A stretch of DNA of 64,000 bases from Pseudoxanthomonas wuyuanensis (GTDB lineage Bacteria; Pseudomonadota; Gammaproteobacteria; Xanthomonadales; Xanthomonadaceae), in NCBI RefSeq assembly GCF_900215535.1, contig NZ_OCND01000001.1, forward strand, positions 1,113,165-1,177,164. The letters run 5' to 3'. Position 1 is the stretch's first letter, and the number at the start of each line of letters is the position of its first letter. The position numbers were made by a program, and so were the translations under genes. The notes below the pieces were generated by a model that made no database searches, had not been told where the DNA came from, and saw only the letters and a program-made list of their open reading frames with translations. This document shows positions 58,947-64,000 of this stretch, piece by piece.

Positions 58947-60929
58947 ATGAGCATGGACATGCAGCGCTTTCACGCCACCTTCTTCGAGGAGAGCCGGGAA
59001 GGCCTGGAAGCAATGGAGTCGGGTCTGCTGCTGCTGGAACAGGGCAATCGCGACGGCGATCTGATCAATTCGATCTTCCGCGCCGCGCATTCGATCAAGG
59101 GCGGTGCGGCCACGTTCGGCTTCGAGTCCGTCGCCGGACTGACCCATGTGCTGGAGACGCTGCTGGACGAACTGCGTGCCGGCAAGCGCGCCGTCAGCGC
59201 GCCGGCCATCGATGCGATGCTGGCGTCGGTGGACGTGCTGCGCAGCCTGCTGGCGGAGGCCGAAACCGGCCAGCCTGCCGATCCGCAGGCGGTCAGGGCC
59301 ATCCACGACAGCCTCAACCAGGTGCTGTCCGGGCAATCGGCCGAAACCGCAGCAAGCAGCGCCGCAGCCGGTGCAGCCGCGGCCAATGAGGCCCCTGAAG
59401 GCTGGCGCATCGGCTTCACGCCGGCGCCGTCGCTGTTCATGAGCGGCAACGATCCGCTGCGCATCCTGCGCGAGTTGGAGCACCTGGCACCGCTGGAAGT
59501 GGCGTGCCGGCTGGACCGGCTGCCGGGCTTCGAGCAGATGGACCCGCTGGAGGCCTACCTGGCCTGGGACCTGGGACTGATTGGCCAGGTCCCGCGTGCC
59601 GCCGTCGACGAGGCCTTTGCCTGGGTCGTCGACGACTGCGAACTGGACATCCAGCCCATCCAGCGCGCCCTGCCCGCCGCCGAACCGGCACCGCTTGAGG
59701 CGGCGGTCGGCCCGGTCGCGACAGCGGCGGTGGCCACGCAGTCGGCCAATGGCGACAGCGCCGAAAGCTCCATCCGCGTCAGCGTCGACAAGATCGACGG
59801 CCTGATCAATCTGGTCGGCGAACTGGTCATCACCCAGGCCATGCTGAAGCAGGTCTCCGCAGCGCTGGACCCGGCCCAGTGCGAGCGCCTGGTCGCCGGC
59901 CTGGACCTGCTGGAACGCAACACCCGCGATCTGCAGGAAGCGGTGATCGGCGTGCGCATGCTGCCGGTCGACGCGGTGTTCCGCCGCTTCCCGCGCCTGG
60001 TCCGCGACCTGTCCGCCCGGCTGGGCAAGCAGGTGCGCCTGCGCACGATTGGCGAGGGCACCGAACTGGACAAAGGGCTGATCGAACGCATCGCCGACCC
60101 GCTGGTGCACCTGGTCCGCAATTCGATCGATCACGGCCTGGAAATGCCCGATGCCCGCCGCCAGGCCGGCAAGGACGAAACCGGCACGATCACGCTGGCG
60201 GCTTCGCACCAGGGCGGCCATATCGTCATCGAAGTCAGCGACGACGGCCGCGGCCTGAACCGCGAACGCATCCTGGCCAAGGCCGCCGAACGCGGGCTGG
60301 CCGTACCCGACAACCCCAGCGATGCGCAGGTCTGGGACCTGATCTTCCAGCCCGGCTTTTCCACCGCCGAAGCGGTCACCGATCTGTCCGGCCGCGGAGT
60401 CGGCATGGATGTGGTCCGCCGCAACATCCAGGCGCTGGGCGGCGAAGTGCAGTTGGAAAGCGCCTTCGGCAGCGGCACCCGCGTGGTGATCCGTCTGCCG
60501 CTGACGCTGGCCATCCTGGACGGCATGACCGTGCAGGTCGGCAGCGAAACCCTGATCCTGCCGCTGTCGCATGTGCTGGAGGCCTTGCAGCCGCAGCCCG
60601 AGGACATCCGCAGCATGGCCAACGAAGGCCGCGTGCTGCGCGTGCGCGGCGACTACCTGCCGATGGTGTCGCTGACCGAGTACTACCGCTATGGCGAGCG
60701 CGGCAGCGGGGAGTCGCTGGTGGTCGTGGTGGAAGGCGATGGCCACAAGCTGGCGCTGGAGGTCGACGAGTTGCTCGGCCAGCAGCAGGTCGTGGTCAAG
60801 AACCTGGAAAACAACTACCGCCGCATCGACGGCATTTCCGGCGCCACCATCCTTGGCGATGGGCGCGTCGCGCTGATCGTCGATGTCGGCGGGCTGGTAC
60901 GATCGCTGCGGGTGCCGCAGGCAGCCTGA
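58947..60929 (+). CDS. cheA: Second chemotaxis histidine kinase CheA
   Basis: A 660-residue kinase. Hpt His48 lies in FRAAHSIKGGAATF. A structured linker/P2-type region follows (about 150–240; GWRIGFTPAPSLF, WVVDDCELDI), then the dimer domain (VSVDKIDGLINLVGELVITQ), ATPase motifs (RNSIDHGLE, DDGRGLN, GRGVGMDVV) and a CheW-like domain. Unlike the first CheA it has no DDEFEALLDQLHG motifs. With STAS, CheY and the downstream receptor it forms a second sensory set, also under sigma-28. Confidence 0.95.
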   Translation: MSMDMQRFHATFFEESREGLEAMESGLLLLEQGNRDGDLINSIFRAAHSIKGGAATFGFESVAGLTHVLETLLDELRAGKRAVSAPAIDAMLASVDVLRSLLAEAETGQPADPQAVRAIHDSLNQVLSGQSAETAASSAAAGAAAANEAPEGWRIGFTPAPSLFMSGNDPLRILRELEHLAPLEVACRLDRLPGFEQMDPLEAYLAWDLGLIGQVPRAAVDEAFAWVVDDCELDIQPIQRALPAAEPAPLEAAVGPVATAAVATQSANGDSAESSIRVSVDKIDGLINLVGELVITQAMLKQVSAALDPAQCERLVAGLDLLERNTRDLQEAVIGVRMLPVDAVFRRFPRLVRDLSARLGKQVRLRTIGEGTELDKGLIERIADPLVHLVRNSIDHGLEMPDARRQAGKDETGTITLAASHQGGHIVIEVSDDGRGLNRERILAKAAERGLAVPDNPSDAQVWDLIFQPGFSTAEAVTDLSGRGVGMDVVRRNIQALGGEVQLESAFGSGTRVVIRLPLTLAILDGMTVQVGSETLILPLSHVLEALQPQPEDIRSMANEGRVLRVRGDYLPMVSLTEYYRYGERGSGESLVVVVEGDGHKLALEVDELLGQQQVVVKNLENNYRRIDGISGATILGDGRVALIVDVGGLVRSLRVPQAA

Positions 60930-61027
60930 GCCGGCCCGCTCGAACCTTGTCTACCCGCCTCGCGGTCTCCCGCACCGCGCCCGCGCGGGCGGCGGCAGCG
61001 AAGCTTCGCCCTTGCAGGACCTTCCGA

Positions 61028-62224
61028 ATGAAACCCGTTTCCGCTCTGACCCTGGCGCTGCTGGCGCTGCCTGCCTGCGCCGCCGCCCAGGACGCCGGCT
61101 CCGCGGCCGCGCACGGCAGCATCTGGCCGCCCAAATACACGTTCGGCAACGGCACCGAACTGGCCGCCACCGGCAACTTCGGCTACGACTTCAACGCTTT
61201 TTCCGGCAATGGCTACGGCAATGCCGCCCTGGATGACGATCACGACTGGCGGCGCCGGGAATTCGGCCTCACCCTCAAGCGCAAGGGCGTCTACGATTTC
61301 GTCGCGGTGTTCGACTTCCAGCCCAAGACCTGGAGCGATGTGGCGCTGCGGCTGGAAAGCAAAGCCCTGCTGGGCCGCGATGCCGGCAGATTCCGCATCG
61401 GCCAGATGAAGCTGCCGCTGGGATTCGAAGGCAATACCTCGACCCGCAACGGCAGTCTGATGGAAAACTCGCTGCCGACCCAGGCCTTCTACCAGGGCCG
61501 CCGCATCGGCGTGGACTGGGCGTTCGAACGGCCGCGCTACCTGCTCAACGCCGGCTACTACGGCCAGGATCTGCAAGGCAACAACAACGGCAGCACGGCC
61601 GCCGCGCGCGCGGCCTGGATCCCGTTCAACGCCGCCGGACAGGTGCTTCATCTGGGCGTGTCGGCCAGCGAGGAACGGCCGGAAAGCGAAATCAACGGAC
61701 TGGGCGTGCGGGTGCTGCCCAGCGTGCGCTGGCGGGCCAAGCCGGAAGCGTCGCTGACCGCGGTGCGGCTGGTCGATTCGGGCACGCTGACCCAGGTCGA
61801 CCGCATCCGCCGCAGCGGACTTGAAGCGCTGTGGATCCGGGGGCCGTACTCGCTGCAGGGCGAATACCTGCGGCAGAGGACCCAGCGCGATGCCGGCCTG
61901 CCGTCCTATTCGGCCGATGGCTTCTATCTGTTCGGCAGCTGGCTGCTCACCGGCGGATCGCGCCCCTATTCCGGCGGCAATGTCGGCAATCCCAAACCCG
62001 CCGGCAAGCACGGCGCGCTGGAGCTGCTGGCCCGCTACAGCAGCATCGATCTGGACAGCGACGGCATCGCCGGCGGGCGCCAGCGCAACTGGACGCTGGG
62101 CGCCAACTGGTACCTGCACCAGAACTTCAAGTTCCAGGCCAACTATGTGCGGGTCGACGCCGAGCGCGGCCAGGCATCGGCCGATCCGCACGCGTTCGAA
62201 CTGCGCGGCCAGTTCAGTTTCTGA
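61028..62224 (+). CDS. Outer-membrane porin, phosphate-selective OprP/OprO type
   Basis: A 398-residue beta-barrel with a signal peptide (MKPVSALTLALLALPACAAAQ). Alternating aromatic/polar strands fill the length, with segments typical of the OprP family (RREFGLTLKRKGVYDFVAVFDFQ, RIGQMKLPLGFEGNTSTRNGSLMENSL, AFYQGRRIGV). It ends in Phe (LRGQFSF), the barrel-assembly signal. It would take up phosphate or other anions. It interrupts the CheA–receptor order, 98 bases after cheA, and has no obvious link to motility. Confidence 0.85.
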   Translation: MKPVSALTLALLALPACAAAQDAGSAAAHGSIWPPKYTFGNGTELAATGNFGYDFNAFSGNGYGNAALDDDHDWRRREFGLTLKRKGVYDFVAVFDFQPKTWSDVALRLESKALLGRDAGRFRIGQMKLPLGFEGNTSTRNGSLMENSLPTQAFYQGRRIGVDWAFERPRYLLNAGYYGQDLQGNNNGSTAAARAAWIPFNAAGQVLHLGVSASEERPESEINGLGVRVLPSVRWRAKPEASLTAVRLVDSGTLTQVDRIRRSGLEALWIRGPYSLQGEYLRQRTQRDAGLPSYSADGFYLFGSWLLTGGSRPYSGGNVGNPKPAGKHGALELLARYSSIDLDSDGIAGGRQRNWTLGANWYLHQNFKFQANYVRVDAERGQASADPHAFELRGQFSF

Positions 62225-62659
62225 GCGTTTGCCGGGGCGTTCGGCCGCTCCGGGAACGGTGCTTGTGCGGGCGCGGCCCGGAAGGAGTTGTCGACGTCCG
62301 GGACAAGTCCGCCGCCGGCAATACGCAGGCGATTGCCGCGCAACGCGTGGCGACTGCGGCAGGCTATCCAAGGGCTGCCACCGAATGCGCGCGGCATCGC
62401 CGTGCAAGCCTTCCTGCGCCGCATGGCGAATATCCCGTATTCGCCTGCACCGGGCGCAAGTAAATGCAATTACCTTTTTGCTGAACAAGCATCAAGAATG
62501 CATTTCGCACGCCGCTAATTCGAGTGCAGACCAATAGCGGCCGGTCTGAAACAGGTAGCCATGGGGCAGGACTCCCGATCGGCAGCGTCCGCGAACGGCA
62601 CCCGCCGCGCGCCTCCACGACCTGCCCGCCTAGCGCCGCGACCTTTGGGGATTCCTCAC
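62225..62659. other. Intergenic region before the chemoreceptor
   Basis: 435 bases with no credible gene. A hairpin GGCGAATA-TCCCG-TATTCGCC at 62425–62445 may mark the porin 3' end, though no T-run follows. A sigma-28 promoter lies at 62492–62518. A GGGG site precedes the receptor ATG. Confidence 0.55.
62492..62518 (+). promoter_or_regulatory. Sigma-28 promoter of the chemoreceptor gene
   Basis: TCAAGAAT (62492–62499), 11 bases, GCCGCTAA (62511–62518). The -35 box is identical to that of motC. Expected start about 62525, 135 bases before the ATG. Confidence 0.78.
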
Positions 62660-64000
62660 ATGAAATGGTTCCAGAACATCTCCATCGCCAGAAAGCTGGC
62701 CGTGGCCTTCACTATCACCTCGCTGATGACGATCGGCCTGGGTTTGTTTGCGATGGCGCAGATGCGCGCTTCCGACCAGTTGGCCGAAGATATCCGGACC
62801 ACCTGGATGCCGGCGGTCGAGCAGCTCGGCGAAATGCGTGCCCAGCTGGGCGAACTGCGCACCTACGAGCTGGCGCAGCTGGCGCGCACCGATGAGCCCG
62901 AAGCGGTGGAGGATTATTTCAAGCGCATGGATAAGACCCGCGAGGCGATCGCCGCGGCCGAAGCGGCCTATGCGCGCACCACCACCCAGGGCGAAGAAGC
63001 CAAACTCTATGACCAGGTCCGCAAGCAGCGGGAACTCTATCTGTCCGCCAACACCCGGATGGGCGATGCGATACGGGCCGGCGACGTTGCCGCTGCCCAG
63101 AAGGTGTCCGACGACGAATCGCGTCCGGCCCGGCGCGATCTGTTCACCGCGCTGGTGGCGTTGACCGAATTCAACGCCGACCACCTGCACCAGAACCTGG
63201 ACGCCTCCAGCGCCCGCCACAAGCGGGCAATGACCGGGATGATCGTCTGCCTGCTGTTGTTGACGTCCATCGCCGCGGCAGCGGGCTGGCTGGTCTCGCG
63301 CGTCATCTCCCGTCCGCTGGCGCTGGCCACGCGTATCGCCGGCGCCATCGCCGCGGGCAGGCTGGACAGCGCAATCCACATCCATGGCAGCGACGAAACC
63401 GGTCAGCTGCTGGACAGCATGCGGCAGATGCAGTCGCGCCTGCAGGCCGTGTCCGCCGCGCAGATGGAAATGGCTACGCGCCACGATGCCGGCGAAATCA
63501 GCTACCGCATGGACGAGGCGGCCTTCCCCGGCGACTACGGCCGCATGGTGCGCGACACCAATGCGCTGGTGGCCTCCCACATTGCGGTGAAGATGCGGCT
63601 GGTGGAAATCATGCAGCGCTATGCCGTTGGCGATCTGTCGATGGACATGGACCGCCTGCCCGGCGAGAAGGCGGTGCTGACCGAAGCCATGGACACCACC
63701 AAGGCCAATCTGGCTGCCATCAACAACGAAATCCGCCACCTGGTGGACGCCGCGGCCAGCGGCGACTTCAGCGTGCGCGGCAACGCGCAGGCGTTCGAGC
63801 ACGATTTCCGGGTGATGGTCGAAGGCCTGAACCGGCTGATGGCCAGCACCGACGAAAACCTGGCCGAGACCTCGGCGCTGCTGCAGGCCATTGCCCAGGG
63901 CGACTTGACCGCGCGCATGGACGGCGATTTCCACGGCGTGTTCGCCCGCATGCGCGATGACGCCAACGCCACCGTGGCCCAGCTCACCGACATCGTCGGC
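62660..64000 (+). CDS. Methyl-accepting chemotaxis protein (partial, C-terminus off window)
   Basis: 447 codons are open from the ATG at 62660 to the right edge. An N-terminal membrane helix (LAVAFTITSLMTIGLGLFAM), a ~160-residue periplasmic four-helix-bundle sensor, a second membrane helix (MIVCLLLLTSIAAAAGWLVS) and at least three HAMP-like modules follow (ISRPLALATRIAGAIAAGRL, then MQRYAVGDLSMDMDRLPGE and AIAQGDLTARMDGDFHGVF). The methylation and kinase-control hairpin lies beyond the window. It has its own sigma-28 promoter. The stacked HAMP arrangement is like that of soluble-linker receptors. Confidence 0.92.
   Translation, partial: MKWFQNISIARKLAVAFTITSLMTIGLGLFAMAQMRASDQLAEDIRTTWMPAVEQLGEMRAQLGELRTYELAQLARTDEPEAVEDYFKRMDKTREAIAAAEAAYARTTTQGEEAKLYDQVRKQRELYLSANTRMGDAIRAGDVAAAQKVSDDESRPARRDLFTALVALTEFNADHLHQNLDASSARHKRAMTGMIVCLLLLTSIAAAAGWLVSRVISRPLALATRIAGAIAAGRLDSAIHIHGSDETGQLLDSMRQMQSRLQAVSAAQMEMATRHDAGEISYRMDEAAFPGDYGRMVRDTNALVASHIAVKMRLVEIMQRYAVGDLSMDMDRLPGEKAVLTEAMDTTKANLAAINNEIRHLVDAAASGDFSVRGNAQAFEHDFRVMVEGLNRLMASTDENLAETSALLQAIAQGDLTARMDGDFHGVFARMRDDANATVAQLTDIVG

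Overview
The window is GC-rich, densely packed DNA from a flagellated gammaproteobacterium, most likely of the Xanthomonadaceae/Lysobacteraceae. This is inferred from the rpoN–fleQ–fliE gene order, the atypical PilZ gene after fliS/fliT, and the REP and heptamer intergenic elements; the genus is not resolved. No tRNA, rRNA, CRISPR array or complete insertion sequence was seen. About 50 kb is one flagellar/chemotaxis locus with all its core genes on the + strand.

Left edge (1–8941): mixed housekeeping and accessory genes. They are a Marinobacter-type fatty acyl-CoA reductase (cut by the left edge), an acyl-CoA-binding protein and a TetR regulator; a SulP transporter with a tandem universal stress protein; a WYL regulator divergent from a GFA-family protein; a phasin-like protein; a repeat-rich helical protein; and a secreted protein.

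Flagellar block 1 (9023–32662): a sigma-28 promoter, three tandem flagellins and a terminator, then fliD–fliS–fliT-like–PilZ, a NarL-type regulator, rpoN, a lone receiver, fleQ, fliEFGHIJK and fliLMNOPQR. Sigma-54 (-24/-12) sites lie before fliD, rpoN, fliE and fliL. The layout implies the usual cascade: RpoN plus FleQ drive the basal body and export genes, then FliA (sigma-28) drives filament, motor and chemotaxis genes.

Accessory block (32816–44014), separating fliR from flhB: a TetR regulator, a secreted basic protein, a GH3 beta-glucosidase behind a LacI-type operator, a membrane diguanylate cyclase, and a czcI-czcC-czcB-czcA metal-efflux operon on the minus strand.

Flagellar block 2 (44672–64000): a sigma-54 site, flhB-flhA-flhF-flhG-fliA, cheY-cheZ-cheA, motC-motD-parC-parP, a STAS–CheY–CheA operon, a phosphate-type porin and a chemoreceptor that runs off the right edge. 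Four more sigma-28 promoters, all with an exact 11-bp spacer, precede cheY, motC, the STAS operon and the chemoreceptor.

The most unusual non-coding feature is a family of seven intergenic arrays built from heptamers of the form GRGNNNN. Each lies between co-directional flagellar genes. Six are followed by a pyrimidine-rich, inverted-complementary arm, so the transcript could fold into a long hairpin. Also notable are a two-copy ~440-bp modular repeat with a conserved long stem, a 68-bp perfect palindrome, a mosaic third flagellin, and a CheA whose linker carries two copies of a motif resembling the CheY-docking segments of FliM and CheZ.
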